Assembly: GCF_000203915.1 (NCBI RefSeq)
Contig: NC_008392.1
Location: forward strand, 310,001-374,000
Reading direction: 5' to 3'
From: Burkholderia ambifaria AMMD
GTDB lineage: Bacteria > Pseudomonadota > Gammaproteobacteria > Burkholderiales > Burkholderiaceae
Length of the DNA stretch: 64,000 nt
The first letter of the stretch is position 1. Every line of letters begins with the position of its first letter. A model generated the notes under the pieces. It worked only from the letters and a program-made list of their open reading frames with translations. It had not been told where the DNA came from and made no database searches. Position numbers and translations under genes: made by a program. This document shows positions 54,491 to 63,962 of this stretch, in pieces.

Positions 54491-56803
54491 ATGCCGATCA
54501 GCAACAGCACGCAAGTACGGTCATCATCGCTCGACCTCCCGCGCAACGACACGCAGCCCGCGCCGGCCCCGCGCCAACGAAGCGCATCGATGACCGGCCC
54601 GCGCCCCTCCGGCGGCGCATTGCTCGGCGCGCTGAGCAATGCACCCGCCTTTCCGGCGCACACCGGCACCCATGCACCGGCGCAGGCGGGCCCGCTTTCG
54701 ACAACATCGCAACCGGCCGGGACGGCGCAGCCCCCATCGTCGCCGCTGCCGGCGCCAGTCAGGCGCAGCTCGCTGCCTGCGCGCGCGTCGTCGCCGTCAG
54801 GCTCCGCGATCGGCCGCCCAGGTGGAGGCTCACGGTCGTTGCCCGGTTCGGGCAAGCTGGGCGCTCAACGTGCAGCCCTGGATGACGAGGCGGTGCCGGT
54901 GCTCGACTTGTCGGGGGGCGGGCAGTCGAGCGAAGACTTGCCCGTACACGAGGAACCGCAGCCACACACGCCTGCCTCGCAGCACGAGAGTGCGGCGTCC
55001 GTTGGACATCAGGAGCCGGTGGAAACGAGAGCTGCCGGCAAGCAACCGGCCACGTCGCGTTCGGGCAGCCCGCTGCCGCACGAGAAGGAAGCCTCGGGGC
55101 TGACAGCCGCGACGACGAGCGAGGCCGAAACGGAACCCGAAACGTCCCGTTCGGCCGGCACGCTGCCGCACGCGAAAGAAACGCCCGTGCGCCCGGAAGC
55201 GGAAACGGCGAAAGCGACCGGAGAAAAACCCGAAACGTCCCGCGCGGCCAGCCCTGTGCCGCTCCCGAAAGAGTCGCCCGCGCCCGTGGAAGAGGCAAGG
55301 ACGAGCGCTGCCGGCAAAATGCCCGAGACGTCCCGTTCGAGCAGCCCACTGCCGCTCGATAAGGAAACCCCTAAACCCGCGAAAACCGCCAAGAGCGACG
55401 TCGAGCAGAAAACCGTGATGACGCGCCCTCACCTCGTCGCGCACGACATCGATAGTCAGGAGCCCGAAAGCCCGCCCGAAGCAACCGTTTCGAGCTCGTC
55501 GTCCCGGGTAGCGCCGGAAACCCGCACGCTGGCCCCCGCCAGGACATCGGTGGTCGCGGAGACCGGGGACACACGTCCGGCATCGGCCGCGGCGGGCACA
55601 TCGGCGGTCGCGGTAACCGAAGACATACGTCCGGCGTCGGCCGCCGCGATCAGCACCAACCTGTCGGCCGCGCTGTCCCGGCCGGGGCAGATCCGGTCGT
55701 TCATCTCGAACGTCGGCGACATGCTGACTCAGAACCCCTACGGCGCCGCGCAACCGCTCAAAGGGTGGACGGCCAACCTCGTCAACGCGTTCAGTCATGA
55801 ATTCGTCGCAACCGGCGGCGCCACGCTCTTCCGGGAGTTGTGCTCGATGGCGACCGAAGCAGTCCTGGACAAGACCGGCGCCGGGCCCGAAACACGCGGC
55901 GCAATTACGGCCTCGCTGTTCACAGCGGCGGCGATGGGCAACCTGGCCGCGATGTTGCACAAGTATCACACCGGCGCCGCGGACAACAAGACCTACGCGG
56001 GCCACGGTGCGCAGATCATCGCGCTGATAGCGACGGTGGCCACCGCAGCCTATACCGGCAAGAACGACGCGGGCAATGGGCATCTTGGGCAGCTCGCCGG
56101 CATACTGCCTAGCGCGATCAAATCGTACGCATACCTGGCGCGCGACGTGATCAACGTGTTCCGCCCGCTCGAAGGCAATCACGACGCAGGCTACGAGCGC
56201 CCCGTCAGAGGCCAGATGCTCAACGACGTTCCGTATTTCGGAAACCAGCTCGCCGTGAACACCGCGCAGGGCAGCTCGCAATGGTCGGCCACGTCCTACG
56301 TCGACAGCCTCATTCACCATACGAAGACCAACGCAGCGATCAAAGGCCTGTTCGGCTATTCGGCAGCGAATGCCGCCGGCGAGGGGCTGGATGCGATCGG
56401 GGGACGCGTGGCCTCGGAAATCTCGACGCACGGCTTCACGGGCAAGGCGCTCGATGAACTGAAGACGCTGCGCGTGAGCTGGGGCAAGCTCGACACCTCC
56501 GAAACCAGCACCGCCAAGCAGCTCGGCAACAAGGCGGCCGGCGCGGGAATCGCGCGTCTCAGCCTGTTCCTCTCCCTTTATGCCGCCACCGCGGTGGTCA
56601 ATCACGCCGTGGAGGGTAGAGGCGATTGGTCCGCCGGCACCAAGAGCTTCACGGAGAACGCGTTGGGCGCACTGCTCATCATCGCGGGATGCCTGCCGTT
56701 TGCCGCGAGCACGTCGAGCCCGTCGAACCGGTCGAACGAGGGGCGAACGATCGGCGCCGACAACGCGGCGGAACTGAGCGTGATGCGTCGCTCGACCCCC
56801 TGA
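54491..56803 (+). CDS. Candidate T3SS translocator or effector with repeats and hydrophobic C-terminal segments
   Basis: A 770-aa protein I cannot assign to a family. The Ser-rich N-terminus suits a T3S signal. Four copies of a 31-residue repeat with core ETSRSxSPLPxxKE span residues 187-292, and an 18-residue repeat ending RPASAAA occurs twice at 352-387. The C-terminal half (about 400-745) is structured, with hydrophobic stretches at 508-522 (IIALIATVATAAYTG), 690-703 and 726-741. N-terminal repeats plus hydrophobic C-terminal segments and a length near 800 recall HrpF/PopF-type translocon proteins, none of which is otherwise evident here. AAGGA precedes the ATG. Confidence 0.65.
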   Translation: MPISNSTQVRSSSLDLPRNDTQPAPAPRQRSASMTGPRPSGGALLGALSNAPAFPAHTGTHAPAQAGPLSTTSQPAGTAQPPSSPLPAPVRRSSLPARASSPSGSAIGRPGGGSRSLPGSGKLGAQRAALDDEAVPVLDLSGGGQSSEDLPVHEEPQPHTPASQHESAASVGHQEPVETRAAGKQPATSRSGSPLPHEKEASGLTAATTSEAETEPETSRSAGTLPHAKETPVRPEAETAKATGEKPETSRAASPVPLPKESPAPVEEARTSAAGKMPETSRSSSPLPLDKETPKPAKTAKSDVEQKTVMTRPHLVAHDIDSQEPESPPEATVSSSSSRVAPETRTLAPARTSVVAETGDTRPASAAAGTSAVAVTEDIRPASAAAISTNLSAALSRPGQIRSFISNVGDMLTQNPYGAAQPLKGWTANLVNAFSHEFVATGGATLFRELCSMATEAVLDKTGAGPETRGAITASLFTAAAMGNLAAMLHKYHTGAADNKTYAGHGAQIIALIATVATAAYTGKNDAGNGHLGQLAGILPSAIKSYAYLARDVINVFRPLEGNHDAGYERPVRGQMLNDVPYFGNQLAVNTAQGSSQWSATSYVDSLIHHTKTNAAIKGLFGYSAANAAGEGLDAIGGRVASEISTHGFTGKALDELKTLRVSWGKLDTSETSTAKQLGNKAAGAGIARLSLFLSLYAATAVVNHAVEGRGDWSAGTKSFTENALGALLIIAGCLPFAASTSSPSNRSNEGRTIGADNAAELSVMRRSTP
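55049..55366 (+). repeat. Four-copy 31-codon repeat in the 770-aa gene
   Basis: Copies of (A/E)TSR-x-(A/S/G)-x-x-(L/V)P-x-x-KE begin at residues 187, 217, 248 and 279 of the protein. They have drifted at DNA level, so they are old and selected rather than a recent slippage product. Confidence 0.75.
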
Positions 56804-56923
56804 GCACGCGGGCCGCGCCGAGCACGCGAAACGACGAAGGTTCGCGCAGGTGGCCGCATCGGCGGCGGCTCGCCTGCCGCAAGCCGCTTGCATCGGCATC
56901 GCGGCCGCCACCCGGTTCGGCAG

Positions 56924-56984
56924 TTCGGCAATCCGACAACGACTTCGCATCCGTCAACGCGCTGTAAGCGCCGGGCAATAAATT
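56924..56984 (+). promoter_or_regulatory. PIP promoter of the harpin-lysozyme gene
   Basis: TTCGG (56924-56928), 15 bp, TTCGC (56944-56948), 30 bp, TAAATT (56979-56984). The ATG follows at 57059. It matches TTCGB-N15-TTCGB-N30-YANNNT. Confidence 0.9.
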
Positions 56985-57058
56985 AGGTTTCGCAGGCGGC
57001 CGTTATCGGCCCTCCCCCAGCAACTGATGAATACCGTCATTCTCACGCGGAGAAAATC

Positions 57059-58224
<1,166 letters not shown>

Positions 58225-58301
58225 CCCGGCGCTGTGTCCAAAGTGACTTGACCACTTCAGAAGGACTCGCCGCTCGGGGCCGAAGGCCCCGGGAGCGGCC
58301 A

Positions 58302-58661
58302 TCAGTCTCTTTCGAGCAGGCGCCGCATGGCAAGGCGCACGTAGGGATCGGTACTGTCCTCGTGTGCCGTCGCATAGCCATGCCACGACGGATCGTCGAG
58401 GACTTTCAGGCAGATTGCCTTCAGTTCGGGCGCGCGATCGTCGGGCAATCCGTTCACGATCTGCCACGCTTCGTGCGGACGCCCGCGCACCAATGCGATC
58501 GTCACGGCAAACACGTGCACCTCGCGCGTTTCGGGGTAGACATCGTGCAGGCGCGCCAGCAGCGCCTCGGCCTCGTCCAGCTCGTTGGCCTCGATATGCT
58601 CGATGATCGCCTGCGCCATGGCCGGCGCATCGGCCGGCAGTTCGGTAAGAAGCTCCATCAT
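58302..58661 (-). CDS. HrpB1/HrpK-like small helical protein, possible chaperone
   Basis: A 119-aa TPR-like protein. The block DDPSWHGYATAHE matches the HrpB1-family motif in the proteins at 15932 (GDAAWRTYAYAAA) and 63474 (EDPLWHSYALSAA). N-terminal helices contain [17 protein letters not shown]. It follows the 101-aa gene by about 19 bp and shares its PIP promoter. ATG 58661 is preferred, with GGACGG 8 bases upstream; an in-frame GTG at 58670 is possible. It may be a specific partner of the small upstream protein. Confidence 0.65.
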   Translation of the reverse strand: MMELLTELPADAPAMAQAIIEHIEANELDEAEALLARLHDVYPETREVHVFAVTIALVRGRPHEAWQIVNGLPDDRAPELKAICLKVLDDPSWHGYATAHEDSTDPYVRLAMRRLLERD

Positions 58662-58680
58662 GCTCGTCACCGTCCGTGCA

Positions 58681-58986
58681 TCAGGCTGCGCCAGTGCCTG
58701 AGGTCAGCGTTCGCACCGCCTCCTTGCCGCCCGCCAATGCGAGCGCGGTAGCGGCGCCCTCCGGCGTCAGGTTTTCCGCGAGCGCCGTGCCGCCCTCGAG
58801 CGCCTCGAGCCCACCCGTCGCAATGGCCCCCGCCCCCGCAAGGGCTTCCTTCGGGTTGCCGCTCAGCAGCCCCTTGCCGAACGTCGCCGCGCCGTGCAGC
58901 GCGTTGCCGACACCATTGAGGACACCCCCGGCAGCCTTGGTGACATCCCCGACTACGCTTTTCACAATATTGCCGATGAAGCTCAT
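58681..58986 (-). CDS. Small Gly/Ala-rich protein of the hrp regulon
   Basis: A 101-aa protein with no recognised family. It has no cysteine, tryptophan or signal peptide, but high Gly and Ala and an amphipathic start (SFIGNIVKSVVGDVTKAAGG). Such composition recalls small secreted T3SS proteins or membrane-active peptides. AAGGAG precedes the ATG at good spacing, and a canonical PIP promoter lies 82 bp upstream. It is encoded ahead of a HrpB1-like gene, suggesting a substrate-helper pair. Confidence 0.7.
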   Translation of the reverse strand: MSFIGNIVKSVVGDVTKAAGGVLNGVGNALHGAATFGKGLLSGNPKEALAGAGAIATGGLEALEGGTALAENLTPEGAATALALAGGKEAVRTLTSGTGAA

Positions 58987-59067
58987 TCGTTTTCTCCTTG
59001 ATCGTGAACGAAGCGCGCGTTCGATGAAACGCGCGAAACCGAACCGCGTGAAGCCGGCCCTCGTTCC

Positions 59068-59128
59068 AATCTAATGAATGCGGATGCGAAAGCGTTCGCG
59101 CGCGCGAAGCCGCACCGCGAAAACCGAA
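59068..59128 (-). promoter_or_regulatory. PIP promoter of the 101-aa / HrpB1-like operon
   Basis: Minus strand: TTCGG (59128-59124), 15 bp, TTCGC (59108-59104), 30 bp, TAGATT (59073-59068). The ATG at 58986 follows 82 bp later. Confidence 0.88.
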
Positions 59129-59176
59129 TGCGCGACACCCGCGAGACGGCTCGGCGGTATGCCGCCGCGAACCTGC

Positions 59177-59237
59177 TTCGCCAATCCGAACGAGGCTTCG
59201 CGCGGTTCACGGGAGTGTCATGACCGGCCCGCACAGT
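59177..59237 (+). promoter_or_regulatory. PIP promoter of the 572-aa candidate effector
   Basis: Perfect TTCGC-N15-TTCGC (59177-59201), 30 bp, then CACAGT (59232-59237), which fits YANNNT. Transcription should start near 59244, which excludes the ATG at 59220 and points to ATG 59271. Confidence 0.88.
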
Positions 59238-59270
59238 GCAGTCCATCTTGTCTCCCCGTCCGAGAACATC

Positions 59271-60989
59271 ATGGCGCCCCCACCCAAGATCGAGTTCCGG
59301 TCGCATGCGATCGAATCCGCCTCTCTCACCCGCACGACGAGCGACCCCGGCCCCTCCACGGGCGCGAAACCCGCGCCGGTGCCGACGCGGCGCGCGAGTG
59401 CCGGTGCGCTCATCGAGGAACTCGGCAGCCTCGGCAAGCGCCCGTGCGCGGAAAGTCTGCCCGCCGCGGCCGCCGCGCCCGCTGCTCCCAGGCCCGCAGC
59501 GGCTATCGCGCCGCAGAAGCCCGGTGTGGACGACATCGGCGCATTCGTGCCGGGTGCCGGCGGCAAAGGCCGACGCTTCGCCGATTTCGCGCACGCGATG
59601 GGCGTCAACCGCAAAGGCATGACGTTGACGGCCTTCGCCGCCAAGCGGCCCGCGAAAGACGGCCTGAACGGCGTATCGACGGCGACGCACGGACAGTTCG
59701 GCTACGACGCGGCGCCCGCCACCGACCTCGTGAACGCGCTGGCCTCGGGCTCGAACGCCGCCGCCGCGCATTCGATCCATAGCCGCTACGAAAACAAGGT
59801 CAAGGCGATGCTCGCCGCCGACGTCGAACGCTTCGAGCACCCCGAAAAACGCCCTCCGGGCGCGCCGATGCCCAACCAGGTCGAGAATCTGCTGCTGACG
59901 AAAAACAGCAACGGAGAATGGCAATACGACAAAGGCAAGCTCTCGCGCATCGCGCGAGACGACGCGCATCCGCTCACGCAACATGCCCGCGATGTATTGA
60001 CCGCCATGAGCATCGCGGAGAACAAGGGCAAGCAACGTAACGGCGCGCTCTACCAGTCGGTCACGTCCGCCATCGGTCTGACGGCAAGCGGGCTGCTCAT
60101 AGGCGGCTCGCACGGCGCGCTGGCACCGCTCGCGGCATCCGGGCACGTGACCAACGCGGTCAAGGAAGCGCTCGATTTGAAGAAGCCGTTTGTGGAAGGA
60201 CGGCAAAACCTGCGCAATGCGAAGGCCGCCACGATCCAACGCTACGTCGACACGGTATTGGCCCCGCACGACTACACCGGCCAGACGCAGGACGAGCGCC
60301 TGCGCGCGGCGCTGCAAACGAGCCGCGCGAAGATCGACGATCTGCGCGCCATGGAGGCGCGGCCAGGGGACGAAGGCCTGCCTGCGGACTTGCGCAGCCC
60401 GCACGCGCAGGCGGGTATCTATGCGTCGCTCTATGACGATGCACGCCGCTACGCCAACAGCACGACGTCGTTCGGCAAGCGCTTGATCTCGGGCATGCAC
60501 GCTGAAGACAAGGCGAAGGTACACAAGGATGCCGAGCGCGACATCGTGGTCAAGCACATTCTGTCGATGGTGACCAAGAGCATCGGGCGCCTCGATCCGG
60601 CGTCGCTTGCGGCGCTCGCGGGTGCCGACATGGCAGTCGACGCATCAGGCTCGCAGCGCGCGAAGCAGGCGCTCGCGATCGTGGGCAACCATCCGCGCGC
60701 GAGCCGCAATCGGGATCTGATCGCCGCGCACACGCTACTGACAGACAGCGGCATTCCGAAGGGCGAAGCGGCACTGCTGCTTTCGCAGCTTGCACGCGCG
60801 CGGCGCGAAAAACCGCAAGAGGCGCCGGCGCCGCGCGATACATCGGCTTCCAGCCGGAGCGCCGCACCGCTGACCGAAAGCGAGCGGCTCAAACAGATCG
60901 CCAACATCATCGGGCAGCCCGGCCTCACGGCAACCGCCGCCAAGACGGCGGAGGACGCCATCAAGAAAAACCTCGGGCTGAGGTCCTGA
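59271..60989 (+). CDS. Candidate T3SS effector, family not recognised
   Basis: A 572-aa protein without known domains that I can recognise. The first 90 residues are Ser/Pro/Ala-rich and polar, as in T3S signals. Residues about 100-560 are helical and charged, with one mildly hydrophobic segment (VTSAIGLTASGLLIGGSHGA) and a helical tail. I chose ATG 59271 rather than 59220 because the PIP -10 element lies downstream of 59220. The perfect PIP box and the position among secreted-protein genes support an effector role. No enzymatic motif was found. Confidence 0.68.
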   Translation: MAPPPKIEFRSHAIESASLTRTTSDPGPSTGAKPAPVPTRRASAGALIEELGSLGKRPCAESLPAAAAAPAAPRPAAAIAPQKPGVDDIGAFVPGAGGKGRRFADFAHAMGVNRKGMTLTAFAAKRPAKDGLNGVSTATHGQFGYDAAPATDLVNALASGSNAAAAHSIHSRYENKVKAMLAADVERFEHPEKRPPGAPMPNQVENLLLTKNSNGEWQYDKGKLSRIARDDAHPLTQHARDVLTAMSIAENKGKQRNGALYQSVTSAIGLTASGLLIGGSHGALAPLAASGHVTNAVKEALDLKKPFVEGRQNLRNAKAATIQRYVDTVLAPHDYTGQTQDERLRAALQTSRAKIDDLRAMEARPGDEGLPADLRSPHAQAGIYASLYDDARRYANSTTSFGKRLISGMHAEDKAKVHKDAERDIVVKHILSMVTKSIGRLDPASLAALAGADMAVDASGSQRAKQALAIVGNHPRASRNRDLIAAHTLLTDSGIPKGEAALLLSQLARARREKPQEAPAPRDTSASSRSAAPLTESERLKQIANIIGQPGLTATAAKTAEDAIKKNLGLRS

Positions 60990-61022
60990 CGCGCGGCGCG
61001 CAGTCGGCGGTTTATTTGCCGG

Positions 61023-61084
61023 TTCGCGGCACTCGACGAAACTTCGGAATGCGCAGGCTGTCCTCTACCGTGCGCGCTTACCGT
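61023..61084 (+). promoter_or_regulatory. PIP promoter of the formyltransferase gene
   Basis: TTCGC (61023-61027), 15 bp, TTCGG (61043-61047), 31 bp, TACCGT (61079-61084). The start codon follows at 61158. Confidence 0.88.
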
Positions 61085-61157
61085 GAAGCGGGGTGGCCGT
61101 CGGCCGTCATCGCCGTCCATGCCGCCATGACCTTCATTGCGAAAGGGAGAACCGATC

Positions 61158-62012
61158 ATGCGATTCGCGTTCGCCGGCTTCGATCGCTGGCGTGTCGTCT
61201 TCGACGCGTTCGTTGCCGCCGGCTGGGAGCCTGTGGCGCTCTACTCGATTCCGGTCGACAACCGGCTCGACTTCAATAGCGAACTCGTCGAGCGCGCGGA
61301 CAAGCTGCGCATTCCGGTGCAGCTGTCACGCATCGACGAAGACGATCTGCGCTGGCTCGCCGAACGGCAATGCGACGCACTGATCGTGGCCGGCTACAAC
61401 CGGAAGATTCCGGCGTGGCAGCCCTATCTGCGCCATGCGGCGAACTTCCATCCGTCACCGCTACCCGACGGGCGCGGCCCGTACCCGGCCATGCGCGCCA
61501 TCCTCGAGGGGCGGCGCGAGTGGGGCGTCAGTTGCCATCAAATCGATGCCGATTTCGATACCGGGGAGATCGTCGATTCCGAATGCTTTCCGCTCGATAC
61601 CGACGAATGGCACGAGACGCTGCAGCTGAAGCTGCAGATGGCCGCCCATCGCCTGGCCACGCGCGTGGCCCGCGACTTCGATCGGCTTTGGAACGAACGG
61701 CGTCCGCAAGGTGCGGGCAGCTACTGGCCGCGCCTAGCCGATGCCGAGCGCACGATCGATTTCGCGCAGCCCGTGGCCGAGGTGATGCGCGTCGTGCGGG
61801 CCTGCGGGAACGTCGAATCGATCGCGCCGCTGTTCGGCACGACCGTCCACGTGCGGCGTGCCACCGCCTGGCAGGAAGCACACACGTACGAGCCCGGGCA
61901 GATCGTGCATCAGTACCGGCGCTGGGTCGTGGTCGCCGCGCAGGACGGCTTCGTCGCGTTGCTCGAATGGAGCCCGCTGAACGCGTCCCTTCGTCAGCAG
62001 ATGGAGGGCTGA
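61158..62012 (+). CDS. Formyltransferase-family enzyme in the hrp regulon
   Basis: A 284-aa member of the 10-formyltetrahydrofolate-dependent formyltransferase family. Catalytic Asn and His are in AANFHPSPLPDGRGPYP, and the catalytic Asp in DADFDTGEIVDS. A C-terminal domain from about residue 200 (SYWPRLADAERTIDF) resembles the Fmt C-domain, but the protein is shorter than Fmt (about 315). AGGGAG precedes ATG 61158. It has its own PIP promoter, so it is unlikely to be the housekeeping Met-tRNA enzyme. It may formylate an amino sugar, a secreted protein or a small molecule. The substrate is unknown. Confidence 0.8.
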   Translation: MRFAFAGFDRWRVVFDAFVAAGWEPVALYSIPVDNRLDFNSELVERADKLRIPVQLSRIDEDDLRWLAERQCDALIVAGYNRKIPAWQPYLRHAANFHPSPLPDGRGPYPAMRAILEGRREWGVSCHQIDADFDTGEIVDSECFPLDTDEWHETLQLKLQMAAHRLATRVARDFDRLWNERRPQGAGSYWPRLADAERTIDFAQPVAEVMRVVRACGNVESIAPLFGTTVHVRRATAWQEAHTYEPGQIVHQYRRWVVVAAQDGFVALLEWSPLNASLRQQMEG

Positions 62013-62045
62013 ATCGGGACATCGGTTGCGCCGGTAAACAACGAA

Positions 62046-62079
62046 GCGGCCGCGCTGCGGTGTTTCGCAGCGCGGCCGC
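62046..62079. terminator. Strong bidirectional hairpin between formyltransferase and harpin genes
   Basis: A perfect 14-bp stem GCGGCCGCGCTGCG/CGCAGCGCGGCCGC with a 6-base loop lies 33 bp past the formyltransferase stop and about 100 bp past the end of the convergent harpin gene. There is no long T-run on either strand. Confidence 0.6.
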
Positions 62080-62080
62080 C

Positions 62081-62110
62081 GATTGTCGCCGATTGTCGCC
62101 GCTTGTCGCT
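62081..62110. repeat. 10-bp tandem repeat next to the hairpin
   Basis: GATTGTCGCC occurs twice (62081-62100), then a third variant GCTTGTCGCT. It is short, noncoding and probably a slippage product. Confidence 0.6.
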
Positions 62111-62178
62111 TCCTGCAGCCCCCGATCGGCGGCCGCTCGGGTCGCCGATCGGGATGATCGCCGGAACTGCCGACGACG

Positions 62179-63321
62179 TTACTTCGTGCTGACGCCGGCG
62201 ATCGTACCCGTGTGAATGCCGGTGATGTTCTCGAAGGCAACCGCGGCACGCGTCTTGCCCGGCGTCAGCACGTTCGCACCGCCCAACGCATCCGAAAGCG
62301 CCTTGCTCGCGTCGTGGCTGATCTTGCCACCGCCATGCGCGTTCGCCGTCTGCTGGAGTTGTGCGCCGATCGCCGCCGCATCCGACTGGCTCAGCTTGCC
62401 CGACTTCACTGCGTTGGCGAGCGTCTTCGCCGCGGCATTGCCGTCGCCGTGCGACAACGCGCTTTCCATGGCCTGGAAGTCGGCACCATCCTGCGCGTTG
62501 AAGTTGGCCAGCGCCTTGCCTTCGTCGGCCATCTGCAGCGGCTTGCCGTCCTTCAGGAGGTCGCCCGTGCCGGGGGTGAAGCCTGCCGTCGCGCCCGTTG
62601 TCGGTAAGCCACCCGTCGTCGGCAGCGTACTGGTGTTCGCCGGAAAACCGCCCGTGCCCGGCAAGCCGCCGGTCGTCCCCGACTGCCCCGCCACGCCGCC
62701 CGCGCCACCCGTTGCGTTGCCCGCCGCGCCGAGTCCGCCTTGAGCCGCCCATTGGAAATTGCTGACCGCGGACTTGCCGTCGGTGCCCGCCACGTCGTGC
62801 GTCTCGATCTGCTGGTAGGCACCCGGGTTCGCGAGCATTGTCTGCGCCGCTTGCTGCACCGTGGGTGGCGTGGCGCCGTCGGCGTTCGTCGAGAGTTTGT
62901 ACATCGTGTTCGGGTCCGACGCGCTGAGGCCATGCTGCCCCATGTACGAGGCCAGCACGCCCGCCGCGTTTTGCACCGTCATCCCCCCGGTGCCGCCCGG
63001 CATGGCGCCCGCGCCCCCCATGCCGCCGGGCGTCGCCCCCACACCGCCGGGCATTGCGCCCGCGCCGCCACCGGACATGCCACCGGGCGTGCCGCCGGGC
63101 ATGCCACCGGGCATGCCGCCAGCACCGCCGGCGCCGCCCGGCATGCCGCCGGCCTGCCCGTTCTGCCCGGCCTGCATCTGCTTGAGCAACTGGCTGATGA
63201 GGCCGATGAGATCCTTGAGCACGTCCTGCGTCGAGCCTGTCGAGGCACCGTTGGTCAGCCGTTGCAGGTAGCTCGCCGGATCGGTGGGGTAGGTGTTCAT
63301 ACTCGGAACGTTCAGATTCAT
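62179..63321 (-). CDS. Harpin-like secreted protein (PopA/HrpZ type)
   Basis: A 380-aa protein that fits the harpin profile: no cysteine, one tryptophan, very high Gly, acidic and heat-stable-type composition, no signal peptide. An N-terminal amphipathic helix (DLIGLISQLLKQMQ) precedes a PGGM-repeat region (about residues 55-110). The C-terminal part has ordered helices (SGKLSQSDAAAIGAQLQQT). Harpins are T3SS substrates that help translocation and trigger plant responses. GGAAGGA precedes the ATG and a canonical PIP promoter lies upstream. It shares helix-then-Gly architecture with the protein at 57059. Confidence 0.8.
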   Translation of the reverse strand: MNLNVPSMNTYPTDPASYLQRLTNGASTGSTQDVLKDLIGLISQLLKQMQAGQNGQAGGMPGGAGGAGGMPGGMPGGTPGGMSGGGAGAMPGGVGATPGGMGGAGAMPGGTGGMTVQNAAGVLASYMGQHGLSASDPNTMYKLSTNADGATPPTVQQAAQTMLANPGAYQQIETHDVAGTDGKSAVSNFQWAAQGGLGAAGNATGGAGGVAGQSGTTGGLPGTGGFPANTSTLPTTGGLPTTGATAGFTPGTGDLLKDGKPLQMADEGKALANFNAQDGADFQAMESALSHGDGNAAAKTLANAVKSGKLSQSDAAAIGAQLQQTANAHGGGKISHDASKALSDALGGANVLTPGKTRAAVAFENITGIHTGTIAGVSTK

Positions 63322-63380
63322 GATGTTTCCTTCCTGTCGGGTAAGTGGTTGCGTGACCGTGGGTACTACGAGGCAAAGTC

Positions 63381-63441
63381 AGTCTAGGTTGCTGTCGCTG
63401 CTACAAGCGCACCGATGCGAAGGCTGCGATTGAAATGCGAA
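63381..63441 (-). promoter_or_regulatory. PIP promoter of the harpin gene
   Basis: Minus strand: TTCGC (63441-63437), 15 bp, TTCGC (63421-63417), 30 bp, TAGACT (63386-63381). It lies 33 bp past the stop of the upstream HrpB1-like gene, so the harpin can be transcribed alone. Confidence 0.92.
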
Positions 63442-63473
63442 TCGCCCGGCGCGCGGAAAGTGAAAACGGATGC

Positions 63474-63962
63474 TCATGCGCGGACCCACGTCATCGACGC
63501 GGAGAATCCGCTGTGGTCGGCCGGCACGCCGTGCGTGCTCGCCGGTGCGTCGGTGGACGCAGGCGCTTGCACGCTGGCGTCGAGCTTTGCGGCACGCTCG
63601 AGCAGACGCGCGCCGATCGTCGCGCCCTCGATGCTTTCGCGCTGCTCGGCCGCGCTGAGCGCATAGCTGTGCCACAGCGGGTCTTCGAGGCCGAACAGAC
63701 ACACCGCCATCAGTGCGGCATGAAGCCCCGAGCGCTTCGCTTCGGTGTCGTCGTCTTCGAGCACGCGGCGCGCGTCGCCCCATGCCTGGCGCCGGACGTA
63801 GCGCCACGCGGCGACCGTCCCCGCGCCGGGCCACTTGGGCCGAAGCACGCGGATCGCTTCGAGGAGATCCTCGAAATCGGCTTCGTCGTCGAGCTGCGAA
63901 GCCGTCCACAGCACCTTGGTTAGGCCGCCGGCAATCTCATCCCTGCATCCTGTGTAAGTCAC
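63474..63962 (-). CDS. HrpB1/HrpK-family T3SS protein
   Basis: A 162-aa helical protein with the HrpB1/HrpK blocks: DFEDLLEAIRVLRPKWPG, VAAWRYVRRQAWGDARRVLE and GLEDPLWHSYALSAAEQ. The C-terminal 30 residues are a Ser/Ala/Thr-rich tail. GAGGA lies just before the GTG start at 63962. It is encoded upstream of the harpin gene, in the same direction. It is more like classical HrpB1/HrpK than the protein at 22375. Its promoter lies beyond the right edge. Confidence 0.75.
   Translation of the reverse strand: MTYTGCRDEIAGGLTKVLWTASQLDDEADFEDLLEAIRVLRPKWPGAGTVAAWRYVRRQAWGDARRVLEDDDTEAKRSGLHAALMAVCLFGLEDPLWHSYALSAAEQRESIEGATIGARLLERAAKLDASVQAPASTDAPASTHGVPADHSGFSASMTWVRA

Noticed and set aside
62081..62110. 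Short tandem repeat considered as a CRISPR-like array
   Set aside because: Units are 10 bp with no spacers. No other repeat-spacer pattern was seen in the window.
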